This document shows, piece by piece, positions 34,740 through 43,700 of a stretch of 64,000 nucleotides of DNA (the stretch's first letter is position 1; the number at the start of each line of letters is the position of its first letter). The DNA comes from Phragmitibacter sp965284365 (lineage in GTDB: Bacteria > Verrucomicrobiota > Verrucomicrobiia > Verrucomicrobiales > Verrucomicrobiaceae). The notes beneath the pieces were generated by a model that was not told the origin of the DNA, ran no database searches, and worked only from the letters and a program-made list of their open reading frames with translations. The translations under genes and the position numbers were made by a program. Where the stretch lies: NCBI GenBank assembly GCA_965284365.1, contig OZ260079.1, positions 6,014,001 to 6,078,000 on the forward strand. The letters are read 5' to 3'.

Positions 34740-36572
34740 ATGACTCCGGCATCTTCACAGCACCCATCAAGTCCGCTGCGTGTCCACCGCGTTTTCTTGT
34801 TGGTTTGTGCAATTCTTTTTGCACTCCCTTCCGTCACTCGCACGCAAGAGAAAGAAGTTCTCAATACCAACCCCAAGCCAGAAAGGTATATTGCGCCATC
34901 CTCCAGGCATTACCCGGGTCCTCCGAACCCCAGGCCCAATGTGGAATTGCCGCCGCAAGTCCCAGTTGTCCCCGGCAAGCTTATCGTCTACGCGGATTAT
35001 GCCGCTGCGGATGACAAAGGCGTGCCGCTCTACATCGTGAATCGCGCCGATGGCCAGCCCCTTCCCGGCTTCGGGGAAGAACGGTCTCTGGAGCTGCAAT
35101 ATCAGAAACCTGACGGCACTTGGGCGAGAGCGCAGGCTGCCCCTGGCCCCGGCTGGTGCGGCACTAGTAACGCGTCAATTGATCTTCCAGCCGGACAATA
35201 CTCCCGCTTTCTAGGTTACCGCCCTAAGTCCGGCGTGAAGGCGAAGGTCCGCTACAAATATGGTGTTTGGGCATCTTCGAATGAGGCCGAAGGCTTTGTG
35301 TCCCCGCAGGACATCACTGACGCGGCCACGGACTTTTCCACCATCGGCTTTCTGCCTGAATTACTCACCATGTACCTAGGTCCCCTGTGGAATCCAACCC
35401 TCAGAATCCCTGCGGGGCCGGACGCTACCTGGCTGCTCGCCATGCGAATGATCCAGCACCACGGTGACTATCCCGGTCTCCAGCCCCTCCTGGAGGCAAG
35501 CCTGGAAACCTGGGACACGCACCCCTCCGACATCCCGTGGCAGCTTTCCAAGCCCATCCCGCCTCACCGTTCCGCCACGGAGATCCGCCGCATCCTTGCG
35601 CAACCCATCTCGGGCACGCCGAGTGTCAGCACCCTCCTCGCCTTTTGCCAGGGGCTACTTCAAGGGAAAACTGAACCCGCCGACCCCCAGCTCTCTCCCG
35701 CGGAAACCCGGGCCTTCGTCTGGCAGGTTCTTGGCGACCTTGCTCGTCGATATCAATCCGGTACGGCTGAAGAAATCGCCACCTGGAAGGAACTCATTTC
35801 TTCCATCGATAGCGTACTTCCTTCCGGCACGAACGACGAACTGCGAGGTATCAATTACATCCTCGCCGCCACTTCGCTCATGCAGGAGGCCGCCCCGGAC
35901 AGCACACTCCAGCGCTGGCTTCTGATCCCAAATTCCCCCGTCGCTGCGCGATGCATCGAACTTCTGAATGAACGCAAGAGCTGGGCTCTCTTGCTGGAGA
36001 CATGCCCTAAACTCAGCATCGAACTACAGGCCGCTATTTTGGTCCAAATGGAAGCCACCGACCGGACACGGCTCTGGCACCTGGAAAAAGCACACCGAAT
36101 ATTATTTTCCTTGGGTTCCCACTGGCAACGGCTTCTGCAAGAAGACATGGCGGCAACGGTGCGTGCTCACGAAAAGGAGAAAAGTCATATCAGGCCATTC
36201 CGGACGCGCTGGGACGGAACACTTCCGCCTGCTTTTGGCCCCAGTCCGCTGATGGGGGAGATCGCCAAGATTCTTGAGGCAGAGGCCCGCCGTAGTGAAT
36301 CTTCCCCTGACGGATACGAACTCGGTGCACGAGGTGCCGCCCTCCGTGCTGCTATAGAATTCTTCTTGCCCATCACCAAGGAGGATGTCGAACTTTTTCG
36401 CCGCCTTCAAAACCATGGCGGCTACGAATGGCAGCCCTCGGGTAATCCCAAATCACCCATCACCGGCTTCAGAACTTATCCTCTGCGGGAGCGCGCCCAA
36501 TCGTATTTCAAAAACCGTATTGAGATCGATGAGAAAGTCCTTCTTATGAAAGAATCTGTACGGAAAAATTGA
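34740..36572 (+). CDS. Large secreted hypothetical protein downstream of the RLVNDT genes
   Basis: I prefer the ATG at 34740 (MTPASSQHPSSPLRVHRVFL; 610 residues), because the hydrophobic core VFLLVCAILFALPSVTRT then sits as a signal peptide ending before Gln. The extracytoplasmic part begins with a Pro-rich stretch and a beta-type domain (GKLIVYADYAAADDKGVPLY, ADGQPLPGFG). A long helical part follows (residues 220-560; LLAFCQGLLQGK, WALLLETCPKLSIELQAAIL). No enzyme signature is visible. It follows the triplet by about 95 bases and may belong to the same unit. Confidence 0.6.
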   Translation: MTPASSQHPSSPLRVHRVFLLVCAILFALPSVTRTQEKEVLNTNPKPERYIAPSSRHYPGPPNPRPNVELPPQVPVVPGKLIVYADYAAADDKGVPLYIVNRADGQPLPGFGEERSLELQYQKPDGTWARAQAAPGPGWCGTSNASIDLPAGQYSRFLGYRPKSGVKAKVRYKYGVWASSNEAEGFVSPQDITDAATDFSTIGFLPELLTMYLGPLWNPTLRIPAGPDATWLLAMRMIQHHGDYPGLQPLLEASLETWDTHPSDIPWQLSKPIPPHRSATEIRRILAQPISGTPSVSTLLAFCQGLLQGKTEPADPQLSPAETRAFVWQVLGDLARRYQSGTAEEIATWKELISSIDSVLPSGTNDELRGINYILAATSLMQEAAPDSTLQRWLLIPNSPVAARCIELLNERKSWALLLETCPKLSIELQAAILVQMEATDRTRLWHLEKAHRILFSLGSHWQRLLQEDMAATVRAHEKEKSHIRPFRTRWDGTLPPAFGPSPLMGEIAKILEAEARRSESSPDGYELGARGAALRAAIEFFLPITKEDVELFRRLQNHGGYEWQPSGNPKSPITGFRTYPLRERAQSYFKNRIEIDEKVLLMKESVRKN

Positions 36573-36726
36573 TGTCTGAATAAGGCTATTTTTCTTCGCC
36601 ATGCTCTCGATCGAACACTTCCATTAATTTCATAACAGACCCCGAGTTGCATGTAGTAGCTCCCAAACTTGGCAAGTGATTTAAACTTTTCAGGTCTCCC
36701 GCCATCATCACATGCGAAGCTATAAT

Positions 36727-37173
36727 ATGAGCAACGCTTCTACTCTAAATGATGTCATCGAAACCCTTAAGGACGGCCAGGAAGGTTTCCGGCTTGCTGC
36801 TGCCGATGTGAACTCGCCGGAACTGAAGTCCCTCTTCTCCGAGTATTCCCTGCAACGCAGCGGTTTTGCTGGTGAGCTTCAGACCCTTGCCAGAGAAGTC
36901 GGTGAGAAAGACCCCGCTGACTCCGGCTCCGTCGCAGGCGCCCTGCATCGTGGATGGATCAACATCAAGGCCGCCCTTGTTTCCAAGGACGAACATGCCA
37001 TCCTCTCCGAATGTGAACGCGGCGAAGATGTGGCCGTGGCGGCCTATCGCAAGGCCTTGGAGGAACCCGATCTTTCCCAGAATGTGGCTAGCGTGCTACA
37101 GAAGCAGTTCGCAGAAGTGAAGGCGGCTCACGATAACGTGCGCAATCTCCGCGATGCCAGCAAGCCTGCATAA
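36727..37173 (+). CDS. PA2169-type four-helix-bundle (DUF2383) protein
   Basis: From the ATG at 36727 (MSNASTLNDVIETLKDGQEG) the product has 148 residues. It matches the DUF2383/PA2169 family, with helices at GFRLAAADVNSPELKSLFSEY, SGFAGELQTLAREVG, RGWINIKAALVSKDEHAILS and CERGEDVAVAAYRKALE. The fold is a ferritin-like four-helix bundle; a stress or storage role is assumed for the family but not proven. The last 63 residues plus the convergent MOSC end were tandemly duplicated downstream. A hairpin at 37183 separates it from the minus-strand fragment. Confidence 0.8.
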   Translation: MSNASTLNDVIETLKDGQEGFRLAAADVNSPELKSLFSEYSLQRSGFAGELQTLAREVGEKDPADSGSVAGALHRGWINIKAALVSKDEHAILSECERGEDVAVAAYRKALEEPDLSQNVASVLQKQFAEVKAAHDNVRNLRDASKPA

Positions 37174-37182
37174 ATAACTGAG

Positions 37183-37202
37183 GGTATCTCGAAGATACCT
37201 TT
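37183..37202. terminator. Bidirectional hairpin terminator between convergent genes (copy 1)
   Basis: GGTATCT, a CGA loop and AGATACC form a stem followed by TTTAAA. It sits 10 bases after the DUF2383 stop and overlaps the stop of the MOSC remnant. The identical hairpin recurs at 37723-37742 in the duplicated segment, where it serves the intact MOSC gene. Confidence 0.65.
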
Positions 37203-37535
37203 AAATCCCCGCTGCGGCGTCAATATACCCACAGCGTAAAATACCGCCGGTGAGGATCTTCGCACGAAGGCCTCCCCGGCATTTTCCTTTAAGGAATTGC
37301 TGAGCGCCGTGTGCAATGGCGCGGTCCATCCACACACAGGGTGAGCACTCCTGCGTGCCCTCGAATTCAATGCCCTGGAAAATAAAGCGCTTATCACGCC
37401 ATGCGTTGAGATCGATGCCCTGCACTATAACGTTGCGCCGGAATACGGAGGCCGGCAGCTTGGGCAGTTTGTAGGTCTGCCGCACCGCTTCCACGATGGC
37501 GATGTCCAGGAAAGTGATCTGTCCTTTAAAGTCGG
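37201..37535 (-). pseudogene. 5'-truncated MOSC gene copy
   Basis: Read leftward this encodes the C-terminal 111 residues of the MOSC protein (ending CGYIDAAAGI), nearly identical to the intact gene at 37741-38322. The similarity breaks at FKGQITF, where the duplicated unit ends. It keeps ECSPCVWMDRA but lacks the N-terminal half, so it cannot make a whole MOSC domain. Confidence 0.8.
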
Positions 37536-37714
37536 CAAGGACGAACATGCCATCCTCTCCGAATGTGGACGTGGCCGTGGCGGCCTATCGCAAGGCTTTG
37601 GAGGAACCCGAACTTTCCCAGAATGTGGCTAGCGTGCTACAGAAGCAGTTCGCAGAAGTGAAGGCGGCTCACGATAACGTGCGCAATCTCCGCGATGCCA
37701 GCAAGCCTGCATAA
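37536..37714 (+). pseudogene. 5'-truncated DUF2383 gene copy
   Basis: This is the second copy of the 3' part of the gene at 36727, ending with the same LRDASKPA. It has lost its start and two helices, and four codons (12 bases) after the ILSECE-equivalent position. An in-frame ATG at 37496 lies in MOSC-derived sequence, so a chimeric peptide of 72 residues is possible but unlikely to fold. Confidence 0.8.
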
Positions 37715-38075
37715 ATAGCTGGGGTATCTCGAAGATACCTTTAAATCCCCGCTGCGGCGTCAGTATACCCACAGCGTAAAATACCGCCGGTGAGGATCTT
37801 CGCACGAAGACCTCCCCGGCATTTTCCTTTAAGGAATTGCTGAGCGCCGTGTGCAATGGCGCGGTCCATCCACACACAGGGTGAGCACTCCTGCGTGCCT
37901 TCGAATTCAATACCCTGGAAGATGAAGCGCTTATCGCGCCATGCGTTAAGATCGATGCCCTGCACAATGGCATTCCGCCGGAACACTGAGGCTGGCAGCT
38001 TGGGCAGCTTGTAGGTCTGCCGCACCGCTTCCACGATGGCGATGTCCAAGAAAGTAATCTGCCCTTTAAAGTCGG
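37536..38075. repeat. Tandem segmental duplication, copy 2 (540 bp)
   Basis: This unit repeats 36984-37535 up to CTTTAAAGTCGG at 38075. Its length difference of 12 bases is exactly the indel noted in copy 1. The intact MOSC gene crosses its right edge, so copy 2 carries the functional MOSC 3' end. Confidence 0.9.
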
Positions 38076-38322
38076 GCCGATAGTCGAAGTAGCGGTCGCC
38101 TCGCAGCCCCCGGCCGGCGACACACTCCACTTCGGACACACTCTGGATGCCATGGGTCATGCGCCCCTCTCCCTGGCGTCCCCAATAGTCATGGCCCGGT
38201 GAGATATAAATGTGTAACAAGCGGGCAGTCCAAACCGCAGCCGGGTGCGATTCACCTGCGCCGATCGTTTCTTCACGTGGATCATTTTCCGTCATATCAT
38301 GTGTGCTGCTGCTGAAAGGCAT
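37741..38322 (-). CDS. MOSC domain protein
   Basis: The 193-residue protein carries a MOSC domain: IYISPGHDYWGRQGEG, CVAGRGLRGDRYFDYRPDFK, then LPASVFRRNAIVQGIDLNAW and the conserved cysteine motif GTQECSPCVWMDRA. MOSC proteins bind sulfur or molybdenum cofactor-related groups through that cysteine and act in sulfur transfer or molybdenum-dependent reductions. The ATG at 38295 (MTENDPREET) is an alternative start. It is convergent with the DUF2383 gene, and its 3' third is duplicated. Confidence 0.85.
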   Translation of the reverse strand: MPFSSSTHDMTENDPREETIGAGESHPAAVWTARLLHIYISPGHDYWGRQGEGRMTHGIQSVSEVECVAGRGLRGDRYFDYRPDFKGQITFLDIAIVEAVRQTYKLPKLPASVFRRNAIVQGIDLNAWRDKRFIFQGIEFEGTQECSPCVWMDRAIAHGAQQFLKGKCRGGLRAKILTGGILRCGYTDAAAGI

Positions 38323-38406
38323 CGTTAGTCAGACCAAAATCGGCCCCGCACTCCTACCACTGAGTTCCATCCCGCTTTGAGCGGCCTCGCGCTCCGACCC
38401 CACTCC

Positions 38407-40215
38407 ATGAATCCCTACAAGTCTCTCGCGATTATTGGCACAGGGCCATCTGCCATCTTTCTGCTGCAGCATATCCTCACGCATGCCGCGGCCCTGCGAG
38501 AGAGCCTTGATGTGATTCATCTCTTTGAAAGCAGTCAATTTCCCGGCAGGGGCATGCCTTACAGTCCGGCGACGACGGATCGGTATAACATGTCCAACAT
38601 CTCTTCCGAGGAGTTTCCGAAACTTCCGGAGAGCCTGGTGAATTGGCTGCGCGCTCAGGATGCCACGGCCTTGCAAGAGATGGACATCGAGAAGGATACA
38701 ATTAGCGAAGACGCCATCTATGAGCGTCTTGTCCTGGGAAAGTATCTGCACGCCCAGTATAAAGAACTCATCAAACGGCTCACTGCAAAAGGCTTCCAGA
38801 TCGAGGAGCACATCGGCTGCCGTGTCTCGGACATTCACCCGGATTCCACCCCATCGTCTAACGAAACTGGCGGTGAAGGTAAAGACCGCAACCGTGGCGA
38901 GATCTATGCCATCACCATTCCCTCGGGGGAAACGTTGCGCTTTAGCAAAGTCGTTCTCTCCACCGGACACCAATGGGAAGATGAAGACCGGCCTGACGAA
39001 GGCTACTACGCTTCCCCCTGGCCCATCGCAAAGCTGCTGCCCCGTGAAGGAGAGCTCTACAATTTTCCCATCGGCATGCTTGGGGCTTCGTTGAGCGCGT
39101 TTGATGTTCTGTCATCGCTTGCGCATCGTCATGGGGACTTCGTGAATAAGGATGGGACGCTGGTGTATGAGCCGCGTCCCGGCACCGAGAAGATGAGGTT
39201 CATCATGCATGCCAAGGATGGCCTCTTGCCTCACCTCCAGTTCGTTCAGGTCGAGCCGATGCGGGAAATCTACCGCCACGTCAGCCGCGAAGCGTTGCTG
39301 AGCTTGCGGGATCGCCATGGCTACCTCCGGCTGCATGCTTTTTTTGATCAGGTTTGCCGCCCTACTCTCATCGATGCGTTTGAAAAAGACGGTATGCCTG
39401 CAGAGGCTCAGGACCTACGTGACCCAGACTTCACGCTTGAAGACTTCGTAAAAAAGCTGACCAGTCAGCACAAGTATGTGAACCCCTTTGAAGGCATGCG
39501 CAAAGAGTACGCCGACGCAAAAGAGCAGGAGAAAAAACAGCAGCCTTTCCATTGGAAAGAAGCACTCGATGATCTCCTCTACACACTGAACTTCCACGCG
39601 GAGCTTATGCCTGCTGAGGACCACATGACGCTGCACTCGGAGCTCCTTCCCTTTGTGATGAATGTCATCGCCGCCATGCCCTTGTGCTCTGCGGAAAAGC
39701 TTCTGGCGCTGTATGATGCTGGCAAGGTGGAACTCGTGGAAGCCGAGGCCAACGTCACCGAGGAGCAGAACATCAAAGGCAAAACCCTCGTGACGGTTAA
39801 GAAGGAAAGCGAAGATAGCGAAGCCGAGTCCGAAACTGAAGTGGCTTATCGCCTCTTCATCGACTGCGGCGGTCAGAAGCCCGTTACTCTGGAGGACTTC
39901 CCGTTTCAGGGACTCGTGCAAAGCGGCCTCATCCGCAAAGCCTCCGCGCCGTTCGCAGATGGAACGGATTCGCCCGCCTTTGAAAAGGCCAAAGAGGGCG
40001 GTCGCGTCTTCAGTAAGGATGATGAACCTGTCTGTGAGATTGGTGGCGTGGAGGTGACCTCTGCTTATGCCCTCGCTTCACCGCAAGACGGACGATCTCC
40101 TTCAGGCATACACGATATTGCCTTTGCCCATATCGGGGGCCTGCGTCCCTACTCCTACGGACTCCAGGCATGTAACGAGACCAGCCGCATCTTGGTCGAA
40201 TCCTGGCTGAAATAG
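38407..40215 (+). CDS. FAD/NAD(P)-binding (NAD_binding_9-type) protein
   Basis: From the ATG at 38407 the protein has 602 residues. The dinucleotide fold begins SLAIIGTGPSAIFLLQHIL (GxGPSA in place of GxGxxG). FESSQFPGRGMPYSP and YNMSNISSEEFPKLP follow, typical of the FAD-NAD(P)-binding (PF13454-like) family. VVLSTGHQWEDEDR and FIDCGGQKPVTLEDFPFQGL mark later nucleotide-binding turns. These proteins are flavin-dependent oxidoreductases or monooxygenase relatives of unknown substrate. An acidic Glu/Ser stretch near 475 is unusual. No partner gene is adjacent. Confidence 0.8.
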   Translation: MNPYKSLAIIGTGPSAIFLLQHILTHAAALRESLDVIHLFESSQFPGRGMPYSPATTDRYNMSNISSEEFPKLPESLVNWLRAQDATALQEMDIEKDTISEDAIYERLVLGKYLHAQYKELIKRLTAKGFQIEEHIGCRVSDIHPDSTPSSNETGGEGKDRNRGEIYAITIPSGETLRFSKVVLSTGHQWEDEDRPDEGYYASPWPIAKLLPREGELYNFPIGMLGASLSAFDVLSSLAHRHGDFVNKDGTLVYEPRPGTEKMRFIMHAKDGLLPHLQFVQVEPMREIYRHVSREALLSLRDRHGYLRLHAFFDQVCRPTLIDAFEKDGMPAEAQDLRDPDFTLEDFVKKLTSQHKYVNPFEGMRKEYADAKEQEKKQQPFHWKEALDDLLYTLNFHAELMPAEDHMTLHSELLPFVMNVIAAMPLCSAEKLLALYDAGKVELVEAEANVTEEQNIKGKTLVTVKKESEDSEAESETEVAYRLFIDCGGQKPVTLEDFPFQGLVQSGLIRKASAPFADGTDSPAFEKAKEGGRVFSKDDEPVCEIGGVEVTSAYALASPQDGRSPSGIHDIAFAHIGGLRPYSYGLQACNETSRILVESWLK

Positions 40216-40232
40216 GTTTTTTTAAGAGCCGT

Positions 40233-40273
40233 CGTTGCGAATTCAGCGTGGCGTGGAAAAAGTCGTGAGAAAC
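40233..40273. repeat. Dispersed 40 bp repeat (GTTGCGAATTCA...GTCGTGAGAAAC), copy 1
   Basis: The core GTTGCGAATTCA, GTGGCGTGGAAAAAGTCGTG and AGAAAC differs from the copy at 41928 in only two positions. Both are gene-free. Both encode, in reverse, RVSHDFFHATLNSQ-like sequence, which explains spurious protein calls in such repeats. Confidence 0.7.
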
Positions 40274-40459
40274 GCGCGCTGCATGCAACGTCAACGTTTC
40301 ACGCGCCTTGGTTCCCCCATAAAGGCTAAAAGCGACAGCGAATGCCAAAGGCACGCCGACCAATCCATTTTCAATCTCAGTAATCTCCGCAGGCTCTCCC
40401 TGCTGATTCACAAGGAGAGTCTGTGCCTGAACAAATGAATGGTGAGCAATAGGATCAGC

Positions 40460-40987
40460 CTAGCCTCTTCCGCCGCCGCCACGACCACCGCCGCCACCGC
40501 GTGGTCCACCGCCGCCGCCACGCGGCCCCCCGCCACTGTGAGGTTTCCCACCTCCGTATTTCGCGCCGCCGCCACCGCCGCTTTTATAAGCACCTCCACC
40601 CTGAGGGCCACGGTAGGCCGCACCGCCGCCAGGACCACGCACTGCGGCGCCACCACCGGGACGATAAGCCCCATGGTAGCGGTTCACCGCATGATTTGCG
40701 CGGTTGTCGATACGATGTTGCCGCGTTTCGTTGCGTTCGTGAACTCCGTAGGCCCTAGCCCCTGCCCACATGGCATTGGACGCGATCCGTCCGGTGGCGC
40801 CGTACCCATAGCCATAGCGATAGGGAACCCCGGTATAGCCTACGCCTACGTCAACATCGTAATCAATGTCATCATCATCATAGTCGGCGCTAGCGTAGTA
40901 GCCCTCATTGGCGGGGGCCACGACACATTGAGTCAGGCTCATACAGAGCGGAATGATGCCTGCGATCAGGAATAGAAACTTTTTCAT
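40460..40987 (-). CDS. Gly-rich predicted lipoprotein
   Basis: The 175-residue product has a lipoprotein signal (MKKFLFLIAGIIPLCMSLTQ, then CVVAPANE). An acidic Tyr/Asp stretch (YYASADYDDDDIDYDVD) and a Gly/Tyr region precede a Gly-rich tail of about 60 residues (RGGGGGRGGGGRG). The tail has the look of a flexible surface or matrix protein. It is followed on the same strand by no close gene, and the EF-hand lipoprotein lies just upstream. No specific function can be assigned. Confidence 0.7.
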   Translation of the reverse strand: MKKFLFLIAGIIPLCMSLTQCVVAPANEGYYASADYDDDDIDYDVDVGVGYTGVPYRYGYGYGATGRIASNAMWAGARAYGVHERNETRQHRIDNRANHAVNRYHGAYRPGGGAAVRGPGGGAAYRGPQGGGAYKSGGGGGAKYGGGKPHSGGGPRGGGGGPRGGGGGRGGGGRG

Positions 40988-41018
40988 AATGGGAAGCAGT
41001 TGGATTCCGGGTTCTAAA

Positions 41019-41486
41019 TTACCTCATTGTGGACCGCACCTTGGCGGCAAACGCCTCACATTCAGCGAGGTCCACAGAGCCATCTCGATTCGTGTCAACA
41101 GCCGCAAACCTTTTGGCGAAAGGCTTATGCACCTTGGAGTGAGCCAGGGCTTCCTCCATCGTGACTTTGCCATCCTTGTTGCGGTCGACTTTGCCGAACT
41201 TGGCATCGGACTTCGCTCCCTCTAGCGTCTGCCACTCAGCGAGCGTGACCGCTCCATCCTCGTTGGCGTCAAAGGCCACCACCGTGATGTGCGTCGCGAC
41301 CTCGTTGTACTCAGCGGGGCTGATCTTACCATTGTCATTGAGATCGTAGTTCTCAAATTTTTCCTTTACGCTCAATGTGTCGCTTCCCGGGTCGTCATCC
41401 GTGCTGCCTTTTGGGAGAGCACAAGACGATAAGGTAAGCGCCACTCCGAACACAGTGGCCGTTGGGCCGAGAATTTTCCACTTCAT
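41019..41486 (-). CDS. EF-hand lipoprotein
   Basis: The 155-residue product has a lipoprotein signal (GVALTLSSC). Four EF-hand loops follow: DLNDNGKISPAEY, DANEDGAVTLAEW, DRNKDGKVTMEEA and DTNRDGSVDLAEC. All keep Asp at positions 1, 3 or 5 and Glu at 12, except the last, where the residue is Glu before Cys. They should bind calcium at the cell surface or in the periplasm. A signalling or structural role is not determined. Confidence 0.8.
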   Translation of the reverse strand: MKWKILGPTATVFGVALTLSSCALPKGSTDDDPGSDTLSVKEKFENYDLNDNGKISPAEYNEVATHITVVAFDANEDGAVTLAEWQTLEGAKSDAKFGKVDRNKDGKVTMEEALAHSKVHKPFAKRFAAVDTNRDGSVDLAECEAFAAKVRSTMR

Positions 41487-42007
41487 AGATAAGGCTTGGT
41501 TGACAATAGGTGGGGGCCTTTATCTCGATAATAACGATTCGACCTTAAACACGCGCGGCAGTCAACAACTACCGCGCGTATGTCCACATAATGTTCCTTT
41601 TGCCATTCACGCCTACTCTTCGCGTGGTATGTGCGCCTGGGATATACGCCATTCCGATTCAATCGCGATTGGGTGCGATCTCGTCTTGTTTGAGATATCA
41701 ACAAACTTCGATATTAACTATCGATCCGCCTCTCTGGTTTCAGCTTACATTCCTTCCTAATGATGGGTATTGGCGGAGTCAAAGTTAAAGTCTTGCGGCT
41801 GAAGACCTTATCCGGTCTCGCCTTCGAGCAGTCACCCCAGTCTTGACCAGGTAAAGCATAGCAGTCGCCAGCAAGGTGCGATCAACGGCATCCAACGTGA
41901 GATTTCAGCATAACCGTGCCAATCTTTGTTGCGAATTCATTGTGGCGTGGAAAAAGTCGTGAGAAACCCGCACGCCATGCGACGTTCCTTTCGCCTCGCG
42001 CATCACG
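41487..42007. other. Gap with short hairpin and repeat
   Basis: An inverted repeat ACGCGCGG / CCGCGCGT lies at 41551-41579 with a 13-base loop. The 40 bp repeat (copy 2) is at 41928-41967. No gene is apparent on either strand. The promoter of the 42008 gene should lie here but I could not define it. Confidence 0.5.
41928..41967. repeat. Dispersed 40 bp repeat, copy 2
   Basis: Matches 40233-40273 with 38 of 40 bases equal. It ends 40 bases upstream of the ATG at 42008. Confidence 0.7.
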
Positions 42008-43537
42008 ATGATGAGACATTTCATCTGCCACTTTTTTATCGCACTCATCCTCCTCCACGTGGCGGCTTCGCAGATCTTCGCCGCGACAGACGAAGGGCGA
42101 GCACGCAAGATTCAGCTCTGGGAGCAGACCAGCGCCGCAGCGGCGACGCCCGCCGCATTACCCTACCGCTTCATTGGCAATATCCGGAACACGGTGCCGA
42201 ATGCCACCGGCGTCATTACCCTGCCTCCCGGGGCGTTGTGGTTGCCGAATCCTGTCACCATTGTCACCCCTTCCCAGTTGATCGGCGCGCATTATCAGTA
42301 CGAGCAGTCCTTTCCTGATTTGGCCAGTCTCATGATGAATTTTCCCGATGGCGCTTACCGCTTTGGAGTGACGCGCACTTATGGCTCGACAGTTACTTCC
42401 TTTAATGCCCCCGTTTGGTTTTCGGCTACGAAGTCCATCCCCTCCACCGCGCCAGTCGTGCAGAATACCTCCTGGCTGAACGGCGCCCTCATCCTGCACC
42501 CTTCCGATGCCCGGCTTTTTTACGCGAAACACGATGGCGCGGACTTCGGCTGGGAGATGACTCATGCCAATGGATCTGCTGGCGGATCGGGCAACGCTGG
42601 AGGCATGGAAGACTACAAAGGCATTCTTCATTTCAACCGGACCTACGCGGTCGAGCTCCGCAATGTCATCTATGATGAAGCCATCATTGTCCTCGATCCC
42701 AATGCGGGAGAGAATTCCTCACACTACAGTTCCACCTACACCACCAGCATGGAGTCCGTGGTGCGGCTTACCTTGAAGACACCTGCCGCTCCTGCTGGAT
42801 TGGTCGTCCACTCCGCCACTTATACCGCAGGCACGCAGACGTGGGACGTCACCACGTTTATCCGAAGTGAGATCAACGATGGCACTAACATCGTCTGGCG
42901 AATGGAGGAGGGCGATCTGACTAATGATGAGTGGCCTCGCATTGATGGTGTCCTGTTGGTCGCTTACTCCAATGCGGAAGGTTCGTTCTCAGTGCAGGTT
43001 CCTTATTCCCCGGACACTGGTGGCAATGCCCTGGTGATCCCCGCGCTCAATAGCGAGTCCGTGCCTGCCAAACCCTCGCCCTCCGCCGCGCTCGCCGCCG
43101 GTATCTTCACCTTCCGCTGGCCCTCCGTGCCCGGGAAATCCTATCAGGTGCAGACCTCATCAAACATGGTGAACTGGGAAGACCTCGGGCCCCCCGTCAA
43201 GGCCAGCACCACCACCACCGGCATCATCGATACGGTGAACAACTCCACCACGCGTTTCTACCAGGCCCTCCCCCTGCTGGATCCGCTCACCATCCTCATC
43301 GCTAACTTCGGCGCGATCGGCATCTATCGCGATGTCCGAAGCGATTTGACTGCCGCCATAAGGGATGGCGTGATTAGCTTTTTCTTTGTGTCCGACCTCA
43401 ATGTGGACGGCGATCCTCTGCCATTTGAACCGAAGACCCTCTACGTGAGGTACCAGACGCCGTCTGGCATCTACGAAGTCACCTTGGACGAACACGATCT
43501 GCTCTCGATTCCCAATCCGAATCATACGAAGCTGTGA
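42008..43537 (+). CDS. Secreted protein with C-terminal DUF3395-like domain
   Basis: The 509-residue product has a signal peptide (MRHFICHFFIALILLHVAAS, cleavage near IFA-A). The central part is beta-rich and of unknown family (FNRTYAVELRNVIYDEAIIV, TYTAGTQTWDVTTFIRSEI). Around residues 365-420 it has the verrucomicrobial module FRWPSVPGKSYQVQTSSNMV. The last 80 residues (LIANFGAIGIYRDVRSDLTA, then KTLYVRYQTPSGIYEVTLDE) fit the DUF3395 domain known from the C-terminus of DnaJ-C11-like proteins and from some bacterial secreted proteins. It is likely exported; its function is unknown. Confidence 0.65.
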   Translation: MMRHFICHFFIALILLHVAASQIFAATDEGRARKIQLWEQTSAAAATPAALPYRFIGNIRNTVPNATGVITLPPGALWLPNPVTIVTPSQLIGAHYQYEQSFPDLASLMMNFPDGAYRFGVTRTYGSTVTSFNAPVWFSATKSIPSTAPVVQNTSWLNGALILHPSDARLFYAKHDGADFGWEMTHANGSAGGSGNAGGMEDYKGILHFNRTYAVELRNVIYDEAIIVLDPNAGENSSHYSSTYTTSMESVVRLTLKTPAAPAGLVVHSATYTAGTQTWDVTTFIRSEINDGTNIVWRMEEGDLTNDEWPRIDGVLLVAYSNAEGSFSVQVPYSPDTGGNALVIPALNSESVPAKPSPSAALAAGIFTFRWPSVPGKSYQVQTSSNMVNWEDLGPPVKASTTTTGIIDTVNNSTTRFYQALPLLDPLTILIANFGAIGIYRDVRSDLTAAIRDGVISFFFVSDLNVDGDPLPFEPKTLYVRYQTPSGIYEVTLDEHDLLSIPNPNHTKL

Positions 43538-43700
43538 GCACCGCTGTCCGGCCCTGCGCCTCGCGAACTCCGCTGACGGAGTGGACTAAGCATAAGCCCC
43601 TGCCCCAGTCGCCCTCGCTCTCCCTCTCATTTTGCACTAGCCAAGCCCCCTGCCCTGCTTTATGCAGTCCATCCCATTTCTTTTTCCTTTTCCTTCGCTG

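Larger units (their letters stand above)
36984..37535. repeat. Tandem segmental duplication, copy 1 (552 bp)
   Basis: CAAGGACGAACATGCCATCC marks the start of copy 1 at 36984 and of copy 2 at 37536. Copy 1 contains the 3' part of the intact DUF2383 gene and a 5'-truncated MOSC end on the minus strand. The copies differ by a 12-base indel (AACGCGGCGAAG, present only in copy 1) and scattered substitutions. Confidence 0.9.

Noticed and set aside
40010..40411. Frame containing RVSHDFFHATLNSQ
   Set aside because: The peptide comes from the 40 bp repeat and from antisense of the flavoprotein gene; the same text recurs at 41928.
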